DNA of 35,850 bases from Streptococcus danieliae (GTDB taxonomy: Bacteria; Bacillota; Bacilli; Lactobacillales; Streptococcaceae), in NCBI RefSeq assembly GCF_009767945.1, contig NZ_WSRS01000007.1, positions 1 to 35,850 of the forward strand, written 5' to 3'. The notes beneath the pieces are model-generated. The model was given only the letters and a program-made list of their open reading frames with translations. It had not been told where the DNA came from and made no database searches. The translations under genes were made by a program, and so were the position numbers. Of the stretch, positions 1-9,344 are shown in pieces. Within the stretch, counting starts at the first letter, position 1. Each line of letters opens with the position of its first letter.

Positions 1-152
1 CCCCCACCACAGGGAAAGCATCTCATAGAAATTCGAAAGAAGCCGGATTCGGATTGACGTTAAAACCATCTCAACACCCTTATTAAAAAGCTAAATAATA
101 AAAGCCTAAAACTGTCAGTTTTCAGGGATTCCACACAACTTGACAAAGAGCC
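1..152. other. Left-edge sequence without a recognisable gene
   Basis: I see no supported gene here. A plus-strand frame is open from the window edge to a TGA at 55-57 and could be the tail of a gene lying outside, but 18 residues cannot be identified. An AT-rich 15-base palindrome (7-base arms, single central base) lies at 108-122; it cannot form a proper RNA hairpin and could be a protein-binding site, though nothing else supports that. Confidence 0.3.
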
Positions 153-190
153 AAAAAAAGGAGGTCTTTTCAGAAACCTCCCCTTTTTCT
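153..190 (-). terminator. Intrinsic terminator of the cell-wall nucleotidase gene
   Basis: GGAGGT (160-165) pairs with ACCTCC (176-181). The stem is extended by A/T pairs, and an uninterrupted T run follows on the minus strand. It lies about 60 bases downstream of the stop codon of the gene ending at 253. The flanking A and T runs make it look usable from both strands. Confidence 0.8.
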
Positions 191-252
191 CTGGAAAAAT
201 AAGCCTCTTTATTCGGGTTTAACGAACTTTCAGCTCATTTCCCTATCTACCT

Positions 253-2730
253 TTATCCCTGTTCTTGTTTCCCTTTCACCAAGGCCTTTGGTAGCAAACC
301 TAAAAGCACAAGACCAAAGCTCATCCACAAGGACTGCTCAGAACCAGTCTTTGGAAGCTGGCCGGCAGCAGCCTGCTCTTTAACTTGAGGTTGGGATGAA
401 GCAACTTTTTGGAAAGTTTGAGCTGGCTGATAAGAAAGCACTTGAGGTCCTTTCACAGTCTCAACCTTAGCTGGTTTGGCAGGTGTTAGCGGTGTTACTT
501 CTGGTTGAGCTGGTTGAACCGGTTGTTCTGGTTGCACAGGCTGTTCTGGTTGAACCGGCTTTTCTTGCTGAACTGGTTGCTCTGGTTCTTTAGGTTCCTC
601 TGGTTGAAGCACAGGGCTATAGTGATAGCGGTATTCTCCGAATCCTTCCAGTACTTCAGAAATCCCTACGAAGGAAATAGCCGGGTTGCTAGCCAAATGT
701 TCCTGTCCTTTTAAGGATGTCAAGAAACGAAGATCCAAACCATTGATGGTGTCTGCAAAGGTCCAGTTTTGGTTTGGACGGGCATCAATCGTTTTTTCAG
801 CAATGATATAATCGATCAAGGCTTGACGGTTTTGCAGATTCAAAAGACGATTTTCTTGGGCATCTTTCACTCCTGGGAACGGTCCGCTGGCACGGTAGTT
901 ATTGGTCACCACCATGAAGAGTTGATCATCTGCAACTTCTTGACCTTGATAGCGGAGGTTTCGAACACGGTTGGCTGTTGGGTTGACCAATTCTGCTCCA
1001 ACAGAGTATTTATTCGGTTGAGTAATATCTAACTCGTAGGTAACCCCATCAATGACGTCAAAGTTATAAGTTCTGAAGGACGTATTGATGATATTTTGTG
1101 GTTCTGTCTTGGTAGGATCCACTTGGTTAAATTGACCAGCTGACATTTCCAACCACTCCTTAAGTTGGGCACCGGTAATTTTAAGCAAAGCTACCGTATT
1201 ATCAAAGACGTAAAGGTCAGCGACATTTTTTATAGCTAGTGGTCCAGCCTTCATATCTGTATAGGCATTCGGATCATTACGAGCTCCGGCCTTAAAGGGG
1301 GCTGCTGCTGAAAGTAGGGGCAGGTCACCATCCGGAGTTCCTTCTAGAACTTGTTTGGCATACCACATTTGTGCCTGGTTAACAATCTGAACAGAGGGAT
1401 CATCTTGAACCAAGGAGAAATAAGAATGGATTGGAGTTGGTGTTTGTCCGACCTCTTGGCGCACATAGCGAATTGTCGCCTCATGAACTTCCTTGGCTAA
1501 ATTCAGGATACGTTCATCTGCCTTAGTCGACTTGGTATCAATTTTGCGAAGGACTGTTCCAGATTCTTCAACTTGCCAAGCACCTTTGGTATAGTGGAGT
1601 TTCAAGTCCATGATTCCCAAATGGTCTCCGTATTTACCAGCCATGGTTACCGGAATTCCATTGATTTTACCATTGACATCGTCAACACCTTTAATCTTAG
1701 CGTAGAAACCATTACCTGTTCCAGATGGGAAGTTGGCATGCGAGTGGCCTGTCGCAACTGCATCAACACCTGGAATACCAGCCAATTGGTAACCAATATT
1801 TTCTTCACCAACCAAGTAAGTGTCATCGCCAATACCTGAGTGGGACATGACAACAATAACATCTGCTCCCGCCTTGCGCATTTGTGGCACCAAGTCAGTA
1901 ACTGCTTGAACAGCGTCCAAGGCAATCACCTTTCCTTCCAAATGAGCACGGTCCCAATTCATAATTTGTGGTGGTACAATTCCTGTAAGGCCTACATTCA
2001 CCGTTACCAATTGACCCTCAGAATCTTTGAAGGCTTTAGGAACAATGACATAAGGGGTGAAGAGATGTTCCTTGGTTTGGGCATCCAAAACGTTGGCGTT
2101 TAGAAGCGGTACTTTTGAAGAAGCCACAATCCGACGTAGATAGTCCAGACCGTAGTTAAATTCATGGTTCCCCAAGGCTGCTCCATCATAGTTTAGTTCT
2201 TTAAAGGCTGCAAACATCGGATGCTCTTCGCCTTCTTTCACTGGATCCACAACAGCCTTATAGGTTCCAAGCGGTGTCCCTTGGATGGTATCGCCACTAT
2301 CTACAATCACAACGTTTGAATTTTCAGCAAGTGCTTCTTCCATTAGGACAGCTGTTTTAGCCAAGCCTAACGTCTCCACTTGCATATCTTGATAATAATC
2401 ATAGTTCACTAGATTGGTATGCAAATCTGTTGTTGCCAAAATCCGCATATCCACTCGTTGACCTTCGACAGGTGGCTTGACTGCCTCTTCCTGAACAGGT
2501 TCAGCCAAGACTGTAACCTCTGGTGACTGCTCCTGAACTGGAGTTTCTGAAACTTGCAGAAGAGCCTCTGGACTTGCAGAACTTTCCTGAGCCACTGTCA
2601 CACTAGTTGCTTCTTGCCCAGCTACAGCTTGAGAATCAGCTGCTTGATCTGCCCGAACCTCTTCAGCGACCATTACTGCTGCTGCCAAACTGAGCAACAT
2701 CGCAGATTTTTTCAGATATGAATGAACCAT
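253..2730 (-). CDS. LPXTG-anchored 5'-nucleotidase / 2',3'-cyclic-nucleotide phosphodiesterase (SntA/CdnP/CpdB-like)
   Basis: This is an 825-residue secreted enzyme with a signal peptide in the first ~28 residues. The calcineurin-like metallophosphatase motifs are ATTDLH (~99-104), VDSGDT (~143-148), GNHEFN (187-192), a SHSG segment and GHSH. A 5'-nucleotidase C-terminal domain follows, then a Pro/Glu/Gln-rich wall-spanning stretch with QPEQPV-type repeats, LPKTG at 792-796, a hydrophobic segment and a charged tail, so sortase anchoring to the wall is expected. Relatives hydrolyse 2',3'-cyclic nucleotides and 3'-nucleotides; the streptococcal SntA/CdnP members also cleave extracellular c-di-AMP. 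The exact substrate here is inferred. TAGGAGG precedes the ATG, and the gene has its own promoter and terminator. Confidence 0.9.
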   Translation of the reverse strand: MVHSYLKKSAMLLSLAAAVMVAEEVRADQAADSQAVAGQEATSVTVAQESSASPEALLQVSETPVQEQSPEVTVLAEPVQEEAVKPPVEGQRVDMRILATTDLHTNLVNYDYYQDMQVETLGLAKTAVLMEEALAENSNVVIVDSGDTIQGTPLGTYKAVVDPVKEGEEHPMFAAFKELNYDGAALGNHEFNYGLDYLRRIVASSKVPLLNANVLDAQTKEHLFTPYVIVPKAFKDSEGQLVTVNVGLTGIVPPQIMNWDRAHLEGKVIALDAVQAVTDLVPQMRKAGADVIVVMSHSGIGDDTYLVGEENIGYQLAGIPGVDAVATGHSHANFPSGTGNGFYAKIKGVDDVNGKINGIPVTMAGKYGDHLGIMDLKLHYTKGAWQVEESGTVLRKIDTKSTKADERILNLAKEVHEATIRYVRQEVGQTPTPIHSYFSLVQDDPSVQIVNQAQMWYAKQVLEGTPDGDLPLLSAAAPFKAGARNDPNAYTDMKAGPLAIKNVADLYVFDNTVALLKITGAQLKEWLEMSAGQFNQVDPTKTEPQNIINTSFRTYNFDVIDGVTYELDITQPNKYSVGAELVNPTANRVRNLRYQGQEVADDQLFMVVTNNYRASGPFPGVKDAQENRLLNLQNRQALIDYIIAEKTIDARPNQNWTFADTINGLDLRFLTSLKGQEHLASNPAISFVGISEVLEGFGEYRYHYSPVLQPEEPKEPEQPVQQEKPVQPEQPVQPEQPVQPAQPEVTPLTPAKPAKVETVKGPQVLSYQPAQTFQKVASSQPQVKEQAAAGQLPKTGSEQSLWMSFGLVLLGLLPKALVKGKQEQG

Positions 2731-2762
2731 GATAACCTCCTAAAACTGTTCGATTCTTGAAC

Positions 2763-2791
2763 ATTATAAATGATTCAAAGCCATATTTCAA
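2763..2791 (-). promoter_or_regulatory. Promoter of the cell-wall nucleotidase gene
   Basis: On the minus strand, -35 TTGAAA (2786-2791) and -10 TATAAT (2763-2768) are separated by 17 bases. The promoter lies about 30 bases upstream of the start codon, with TAGGAGG in between. The match to a sigma-A promoter is close. Confidence 0.75.
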
Positions 2792-2878
2792 GATTTTACT
2801 AGATTTATCCGAACATTTCACGAACTCGTTTGAAAAAAGTTCTAGATTTAAAAGAAGCTTACAGCCCTATCACTCAAC

Positions 2879-2922
2879 AAAAAAGGTATTGATCGGATTT
2901 CGCAAAAAATCTGATCAATACC
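2879..2922 (-). terminator. Intrinsic terminator after the YbjQ-family gene
   Basis: GGTATTGATC (2885-2894) pairs perfectly with GATCAATACC (2913-2922). Six further pairs, one of them wobble, continue toward a 6-base loop. On the minus strand the stem is followed by six T residues (2879-2884). It begins 13 bases after the stop codon. Confidence 0.9.
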
Positions 2923-2934
2923 TCCCGATTACTC

Positions 2935-3255
2935 CTATTCCACAATGACCGCTGTTCCAGAACAAGTCACCATCATCATACCATTATCGGCACCCAAAAT
3001 TTCATAGTCCATTTTCATACCGATGATGGCTGTTGCACCCATTTGAGCTGCGCGTTCTTTCATTTCCTCAATCGCTTCTTCGCGAGCAGCTTTGAGTTCA
3101 TCTTCATAGCCCTTGGAGCGACCACCAAAGACATTGCGAAGACCTGCCCCAATATCTTTAAACATATTGATCCCGGTAACAACTTCCCCGAAAACAATCC
3201 CCTTGTAGTCTTGAACCTTTTTTCCTTCGATGGCATTGGTTGTTGTAACAATCAT
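2935..3255 (-). CDS. YbjQ/UPF0145-family protein
   Basis: A 106-residue soluble protein that matches the YbjQ (UPF0145, 'heavy-metal-binding') family along its whole length. It opens with a [16 protein letters not shown] strand, carries a central charged helix (residues ~48-70) and ends with the [13 protein letters not shown]...MVTCSGTAV core. Members form small oligomeric rings; their biochemical role is not established, and the metal-binding label is only a family name. AAAGGAG lies 6 bases before the ATG. The gene stands alone, with a strong terminator behind it and the pyk terminator in front. Confidence 0.85.
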   Translation of the reverse strand: MIVTTTNAIEGKKVQDYKGIVFGEVVTGINMFKDIGAGLRNVFGGRSKGYEDELKAAREEAIEEMKERAAQMGATAIIGMKMDYEILGADNGMMMVTCSGTAVIVE

Positions 3256-3345
3256 GATTTTCTCCTTTAAAATTTGATTCGAAAAATTTCCGGTACTTCA
3301 TTGTATCAAAAACTTTTCCAAAATCCTTATTTCTGACAACAAGGC

Positions 3346-3392
3346 AAAAAGCCTAGACGATCAACTCCTATAGCTAACAGTCTAAGCTTTTT
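3346..3392 (-). terminator. Intrinsic terminator of the pfkA-pyk unit
   Basis: AAAAAGCCTAGAC (3346-3358) pairs with GTCTAAGCTTTTT (3380-3392) with one mismatch. On the minus strand it ends in a T run. It lies about 10 bases past the pyk stop codon. Confidence 0.8.
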
Positions 3393-3401
3393 AAGCATTG
3401 A

Positions 3402-4907
3402 TTAACGAACAGTACGGATACGCATAGTGTTCGTACGAGAAGCACCCCCAATTGGGACACCGGCAACAATAACGATGTCATCACCAGCTTCTACCAAACC
3501 TTGCTCAACCGCGATTTTTTCTGCGATATCAAACATATCATCTGTGTTAGAAGGAGTTTCAGTTGTTACTGGAATAACACCCCAGTTCAACATCAAACCA
3601 CGCTGAGTCAACTCATCAAATGTGATCGCCAAGATATCTGCATTTGGACGGTATTTAGAGATCAAACGAGCAGTGTGACCTGTCTTAGTCAAGGTAACAA
3701 CCAATTTAATGTCCATTGAGTTGGTTGCATCCTTAACCGCAGAAGCCATAACTTCAGTCTTAGAGCCACGGTTGAAGTTAGCAGTTGACAAACGACCATA
3801 CTCATTCAACAAGGTTTGAGCGTTTTTGTCAATTGTCGCCATTGCTGTTACAGATTCCAATGGGTATTTACCGTTAGCAGACTCACCAGAAAGCATAGTT
3901 GCATCTGTACCATCAATAACTGCGTTAAAGACATCAGATACTTCTGAACGAGTTGCACGTGGTTTTTCAGTCATGGTTTCCAACATGTTTGTTGCTGTGA
4001 TAACCACTTTACCAGCTGCATTGACCTTAGTGATGATCATTTTTTGGTAAACTGGAACCATTTCAAATGGTACTTCAATTCCCATGTCTCCACGGGCAAT
4101 CATGATACCATCCGCTGCTTCGATGATTTCATCAAGGTTGTCAATACCTTGTTGGTTTTCGATTTTCGCAAACAACTTCACATGGCTGTTACCAGTCTCT
4201 TCACAGATTGCGCGAACTTCGTTAACGTCTTTAGCTGTACGAACAAAAGAAATAGCGATAAAGTTAATACCTTGCTCCAAACCAAAACGGATGTCCGCGT
4301 TATCACGGTCTGCTAGGGCAGGGAAAGGAATCTTGGTGTTAGGGATATTCACACCTTTTTGTTTCGCAATGACACCATCGTTTTCAACTTCAACTTCGAA
4401 TTCACGAGTAGCATCATCTTTACCAACAACACGAAGACCCAATTTACCATCATCAACCAACACTTGACGGCCAATTTCAACGTCATCGTAGATGTCCAAA
4501 CCACCAGCAACGTTCAAAGCAATCACGTCACGAGTTGATTGGATTCCTTGCTTAGTTGCAACACGGATTTTCTCACCAGTTACGTAAGAATATTCTTTTG
4601 CATCACCTTCGAACAATTCTGTACGAATCTCAGGACCTTTAGTATCCAAAAGGAAACCAACACGTTGGCCTGCGATTTCTTCAGCACGTTTAACAGTTGC
4701 CATACGTTCACCTTGCTCTTGGTGGTCACCGTGTGAAAAGTTGAAACGGAAAGTGTTTGCTCCTGCTTCAATCAATTTCGCAATGTTTTGTGCAGATGCT
4801 TCAACGTCAAGTTTTTCACCCCAGTAACCATCTTCACCAAAACGTTTTCCACCACGGATTTCAACCGCAGGTCCCAAGGTTGCAACAATTTTAACACGTT
4901 TGTTCAT
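3402..4907 (-). CDS. pyk: Pyruvate kinase
   Basis: This glycolytic enzyme transfers phosphate from phosphoenolpyruvate to ADP, giving pyruvate and ATP in the cytoplasm. The 501-residue sequence has the N-terminal MNKRVKIVATLGP strand, the FNFSHG motif, the catalytic-lysine signature FAKIENQQGIDNLDEI and the ARGDMGIEVP metal/substrate motif, then the allosteric C-terminal domain. It lacks the extra C-terminal phosphohistidine-type domain of Bacillus Pyk, as is usual in streptococci. AAAGGAG precedes the ATG at somewhat long spacing (about 12 bases). It follows pfkA by 40 bases without a terminator, so the two are probably co-transcribed, as in lactic acid bacteria generally. Confidence 0.97.
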   Translation of the reverse strand: MNKRVKIVATLGPAVEIRGGKRFGEDGYWGEKLDVEASAQNIAKLIEAGANTFRFNFSHGDHQEQGERMATVKRAEEIAGQRVGFLLDTKGPEIRTELFEGDAKEYSYVTGEKIRVATKQGIQSTRDVIALNVAGGLDIYDDVEIGRQVLVDDGKLGLRVVGKDDATREFEVEVENDGVIAKQKGVNIPNTKIPFPALADRDNADIRFGLEQGINFIAISFVRTAKDVNEVRAICEETGNSHVKLFAKIENQQGIDNLDEIIEAADGIMIARGDMGIEVPFEMVPVYQKMIITKVNAAGKVVITATNMLETMTEKPRATRSEVSDVFNAVIDGTDATMLSGESANGKYPLESVTAMATIDKNAQTLLNEYGRLSTANFNRGSKTEVMASAVKDATNSMDIKLVVTLTKTGHTARLISKYRPNADILAITFDELTQRGLMLNWGVIPVTTETPSNTDDMFDIAEKIAVEQGLVEAGDDIVIVAGVPIGGASRTNTMRIRTVR

Positions 4908-4947
4908 TTTATCTGTGAACTCCTTTTTTATTTTATAAAGCCAAATC

Positions 4948-6003
<1,056 letters not shown>

Positions 6004-6009
6004 CTAAGC

Positions 6010-6018
6010 ATTATAGCA
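6010..6018 (-). promoter_or_regulatory. Extended -10 promoter of pfkA-pyk
   Basis: On the minus strand TGCTATAAT gives an extended -10 (hexamer 6010-6015), about 40 bases before the pfkA ATG. The -35 region overlaps the end of dnaE and is a poor match (TAGAAT at 17-base spacing), which an extended -10 can tolerate. Confidence 0.6.
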
Positions 6019-6035
6019 CAGGGCATTTCAAAATT

Positions 6036-9000
6036 CTAGGGTTTTTCAAGAAAAACCGTTTTCAGAACATAAGGTCCCAGGGCTGTTACTAGCGCTTCTG
6101 TTTTGGAAACGCCTTCTTGCAACTGCAAGGTTTCCTTGCCTTCCTGATAGCGTACAATAACCGGAATCGAGCCCGGAAAATTCTTTAGAATCCGAGCCAC
6201 TTCATGGTCTACTTGATGGTCTTCCAACAAGATCCAGAAGCGCTCCCGCGTCAGTGCCTGGACCCGGTTCAAGACCAGCTGCTTGCGGCCACTCTTGTCC
6301 TGCACCTTACCCCACATCTGCAAAAGGGCGCCCGCTTCCAGTAGCTGCTTCTGGGTCCGAAAAACCTCCGGAAAAGCGATAACCTCTATTTTATGACGGG
6401 TATCCGTAACCTGAATAAAGGCCATCTGCTCCCCTTTTTTGGTGCGAATCACCCGCAGGTCCAAAATCTCAGCCAAGACTTGAGCCTGGGTCCCAACCTG
6501 GAGATCTGCAATCCGCTGAATCTCGGGGCCGGCTTCCTGCAGATAGTCCTTTAGGGGATGAGGGCTCAGACCCACACCTAGCAGCTCCACTTCCATTCGA
6601 TATTTTTCCAAAGAAGAAAAATCAGCGACGGGCTCCCAAGAATAGCTGGAATCGGCAAAAAGGCTTCCCAACTCTTGGTAGAAGAAGAGAAGGCGGTCCA
6701 AATTGGTTAGCAGAGTCGCCCGATTGGGAGCTAGCTGATCAAAGAGACCAATTTGAATCAAGGGCCTCAACAAGTCCGGCTTGAGATAATTGGGGGGCAG
6801 TCGGAGAAAGAAATCTTCCAAATCGGCAAAGGGGCGGTGCTCCAGGATCCAGGTCTGCAGATCCCGTGGTAGGCCCTTGAGGCGATCCAAGCCCAAATAA
6901 ATTGCACCATCCTGAAAACGATCATGAGCCGGAATTGTGTTAATCGTGAGGGCCTGCATCTGAAAGCCGGCATCAAGAGCATCTTCCAAATAGGTCTGGT
7001 TGGCAGTGCTCAACATAACCTGGAAAAAGATGTGGGGATAATGGGTTTTAAAATAAGCCAATTGAAAAGCCAGGGCTGAGTAGGCATAAGCGTGACTACG
7101 GTTAAAACCGTAACCGGCAAACTTCTCCATCACGGCAAACAGGGCCTTAGCTCGGTCCTGATCATAGCCTTGCTGCAAGGCTCCTTCCACAAAATCAACC
7201 TCCATGGCGTGCATTTCTTCTGGCTTCTTCTTCCCCATAGCCCGCCTGAGCAAGTCGGCTTTCCCCAAACTAAAGCCCGCAAATCGTTGCGCCACCTGCA
7301 TCACCTGCTCCTGATAGAGCATGATGCCATAGGTAGGAGCCAGAATATCGGCGACCGCTGGATCCACTGAAACTACCGCTTCCCGACCATGCTTCCGGGC
7401 TACAAAGTTATCAATATAGGCACTGGCTCCGGGCCGGTTCAGACTGGTGGCTGCCACAACTTCTTCAAAGGAGGCAGGTTGAACCCGCCGCAACAGATTG
7501 ATAGCCCCTGGCTGTTCGAATTGAAAAATCCCCTTGGTCCTACCCGCCGCAAATAATTTGAGAGTTTCCGAATCTTCCAGAGGAATAGCCGCTGGATCCA
7601 GCACAATCCCTTCTTCTTTTGCCAGTAAGTCCCGCATGCGCTCTACATAGGTCAAATTCCGCAAACCCAAGAAATCCATCTTGAGCAGACCATTGTCTTC
7701 GATCCCCGCCGCATCGTACTGAGTAATGTAAATATCCTCTGCAAATTTAAGCGGGATAAAGTCTGTCAAATCAGCATCGCTCATCACCACTCCGGCCGCA
7801 TGGACCGAAGTTTGACGGGGTAACCCCTCCAAACGCATGGCCAGCTGTAGAGCACGGCCCAATTCCGGTCGTTCTTGAAACTGACGGCGGAAGGATAGAC
7901 TCCGCTCCACTACCTGCTGCAATTTTTCACCAAAGCGAATTTGCTTGGTCAAATTGGAAATTTCAAACTCAGGCACTCCCAGTCGTTTGAGAACATCCCG
8001 TAAGGCTTGCTTGGCTCCAAAAGTTGAAAAGGTTACAATCTGGGCAGCGTGCATGCTCCCGTAACGATCGCGGACATAGCGTAAAAAGTCTGGCCGATGA
8101 ATATCCGGAATATCGATATCGATATCCGGAGGACTGAACCGCTCGCGGTTCAAAAAACGTTCAAAAATCAGATTCTTAGCCACAGGATCAATGCCCGTAA
8201 TATCCAGAGCATAGGCGACCAAACTGCCTACAGCCGAACCCCGTCCCATCCCCATGTAATAACCTTGACGGCGGCCAAAGGCCAACAAATCCCAGACAAT
8301 CAAAAAATAATCATCAAAGCCCATTTCATGGATAACAGATAACTCCTCTTCCAAACGTTGCAAATAGGCTGGTCCTTGCAACTGTTTGGCGGCTAACCCC
8401 GCCAAAGCCACCTCTCTTAGTTCCTCCACGGCTGGTTTTTGAGGATTGAAACGCGGCAGTTTCAAACTACGATCCAAGTCATAATGGACACCTGCAACCA
8501 AACTCTCCAAATTCTCCCAAGCTCCAGGAAAACGAGCTTGATAGGCTGCTTTCAATTCCTGAGCCGGAAGCAAAATCTGCCCACGGTAGCGCACAGGCGT
8601 TTCCACAAGCGTTTGGTTCTGTTTAATGGCTTCCATCACCTGCAGAACCTCTAAATCCTGAGCCTCCAGGTAACGAACTGTTTGTAAGGGAAGCAGGGGA
8701 CGGTCACTAGTCGGAAGTGGGCTATCCAAGGCCACTCCCAGAAAATAGGGGCGGCCTAAATCGGGCTCTTCCTGCCCCGGTTGGAAGGGCCAAATCAGGG
8801 CTAGATCCTGGGTAAACTCCACCAAGTCTTCCCAAGCAGTTTTACCTAAATTGCGTTGGGTCGCCAACTTCAAGAGATTTTGATAGCCCCGGGTAGACAG
8901 GGCCAAGACCCTCAGATCCAATAGCTGCTCACCCAAGCGAGTAGTAAGAGCCATACCTACTAAGGGCTGGATTCCAACTCGCTCAGTCATCTCTAAAAAG

Positions 9001-9140
9001 GCATAGGCTCCATAAAGATTGTCTTGATCCATCAGTCCCAGACTCTGATAGCCTAGGGCCTTGGCTTTTTGCAGATAGGCTGCCAGAGTTAGATTACTTT
9101 CCAAAAAGCTATAAACTGATCGTGTATCTAACTGAATCAT
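6036..9140 (-). CDS. dnaE: DNA polymerase III alpha subunit, DnaE type
   Basis: This replicative polymerase extends primers on the lagging strand alongside PolC in Gram-positive bacteria. A degenerate N-terminal PHP domain is followed by the C-family palm. That contains GMGRGSAVGSLVAYALDITG and the PPDIDIDIPD motif with the catalytic aspartates, then fingers, a helix-hairpin-helix region and an OB fold near the C-terminus (~residues 920-1000). The longest frame begins 12 bases upstream at 9152, but that ATG overlaps the GGAGG that serves the ATG at 9140. MIQLDTRSVYSFLES also matches the usual streptococcal N-terminus, so I place the start at 9140 (1034 residues). A short inverted repeat covers the stop codon. 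Confidence 0.95.
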   Translation of the reverse strand: MIQLDTRSVYSFLESNLTLAAYLQKAKALGYQSLGLMDQDNLYGAYAFLEMTERVGIQPLVGMALTTRLGEQLLDLRVLALSTRGYQNLLKLATQRNLGKTAWEDLVEFTQDLALIWPFQPGQEEPDLGRPYFLGVALDSPLPTSDRPLLPLQTVRYLEAQDLEVLQVMEAIKQNQTLVETPVRYRGQILLPAQELKAAYQARFPGAWENLESLVAGVHYDLDRSLKLPRFNPQKPAVEELREVALAGLAAKQLQGPAYLQRLEEELSVIHEMGFDDYFLIVWDLLAFGRRQGYYMGMGRGSAVGSLVAYALDITGIDPVAKNLIFERFLNRERFSPPDIDIDIPDIHRPDFLRYVRDRYGSMHAAQIVTFSTFGAKQALRDVLKRLGVPEFEISNLTKQIRFGEKLQQVVERSLSFRRQFQERPELGRALQLAMRLEGLPRQTSVHAAGVVMSDADLTDFIPLKFAEDIYITQYDAAGIEDNGLLKMDFLGLRNLTYVERMRDLLAKEEGIVLDPAAIPLEDSETLKLFAAGRTKGIFQFEQPGAINLLRRVQPASFEEVVAATSLNRPGASAYIDNFVARKHGREAVVSVDPAVADILAPTYGIMLYQEQVMQVAQRFAGFSLGKADLLRRAMGKKKPEEMHAMEVDFVEGALQQGYDQDRAKALFAVMEKFAGYGFNRSHAYAYSALAFQLAYFKTHYPHIFFQVMLSTANQTYLEDALDAGFQMQALTINTIPAHDRFQDGAIYLGLDRLKGLPRDLQTWILEHRPFADLEDFFLRLPPNYLKPDLLRPLIQIGLFDQLAPNRATLLTNLDRLLFFYQELGSLFADSSYSWEPVADFSSLEKYRMEVELLGVGLSPHPLKDYLQEAGPEIQRIADLQVGTQAQVLAEILDLRVIRTKKGEQMAFIQVTDTRHKIEVIAFPEVFRTQKQLLEAGALLQMWGKVQDKSGRKQLVLNRVQALTRERFWILLEDHQVDHEVARILKNFPGSIPVIVRYQEGKETLQLQEGVSKTEALVTALGPYVLKTVFLEKP

Positions 9141-9163
9141 ACACACCTCCATTTGCTCTGAGA

Positions 9164-9334
9164 GGGGAGTGGGACAGAACTAATTTTTCTCAAAATTAGT
9201 TCGTAGTCCCACCCCCGCAAGGTTGATTAGGTCGGGTTCGGAGCCTAAAAGGCGAACGAAACTGCCAATCAACTACTGCGTCAAAGGTATTTTGCTAATC
9301 ATAAAGAGAGAGGCTAGACTTTTGTCCCAGCCTC
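9164..9334. repeat. Dispersed streptococcal intergenic repeat, copy 1
   Basis: It fills the dnaE-dnaX gap. One end carries GGGAGTGGGACAGAAC, the other GAGGCT...GTCCCAGCCTC, and both ends fold into hairpins. The first has an outer GTGGGAC/GTCCCAC stem and an inner GAACTAATTTT/AAAATTAGTTC stem. Its reverse complement aligns along nearly the whole length with copy 3 (32309-32583), and its first half with copy 2 (19228-19327). The GAGGCTGGGACAAAA core is familiar from streptococcal intergenic DNA, but I do not know an agreed name. The terminal hairpin beside the dnaX stop may act as its terminator. It has no coding capacity. Confidence 0.8.
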
Positions 9335-9344
9335 CTCTCTTAAC

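Noticed and set aside
1..57. Open plus-strand frame from the window edge to a TGA, possibly a gene end
   Set aside because: Only 18 residues, no recognisable motif and no terminator directly after it; not enough to call a CDS.
4084..4467. 127-codon plus-strand frame inside pyk
   Set aside because: It lies fully antisense to a well-conserved enzyme, with no ribosome binding site or promoter; a mirror of pyk codon use.
6051..6064. Possible CcpA (cre) site upstream of the pfkA promoter
   Set aside because: Two mismatches to the cre consensus, it lies inside the end of dnaE, and the same bases form a small inverted repeat around the dnaE stop; not strong enough to list.
9141..9152. Upstream ATG adding four residues to DnaE
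   Set aside because: That ATG overlaps the GGAGG used by the next ATG, and the shorter N-terminus matches the family.
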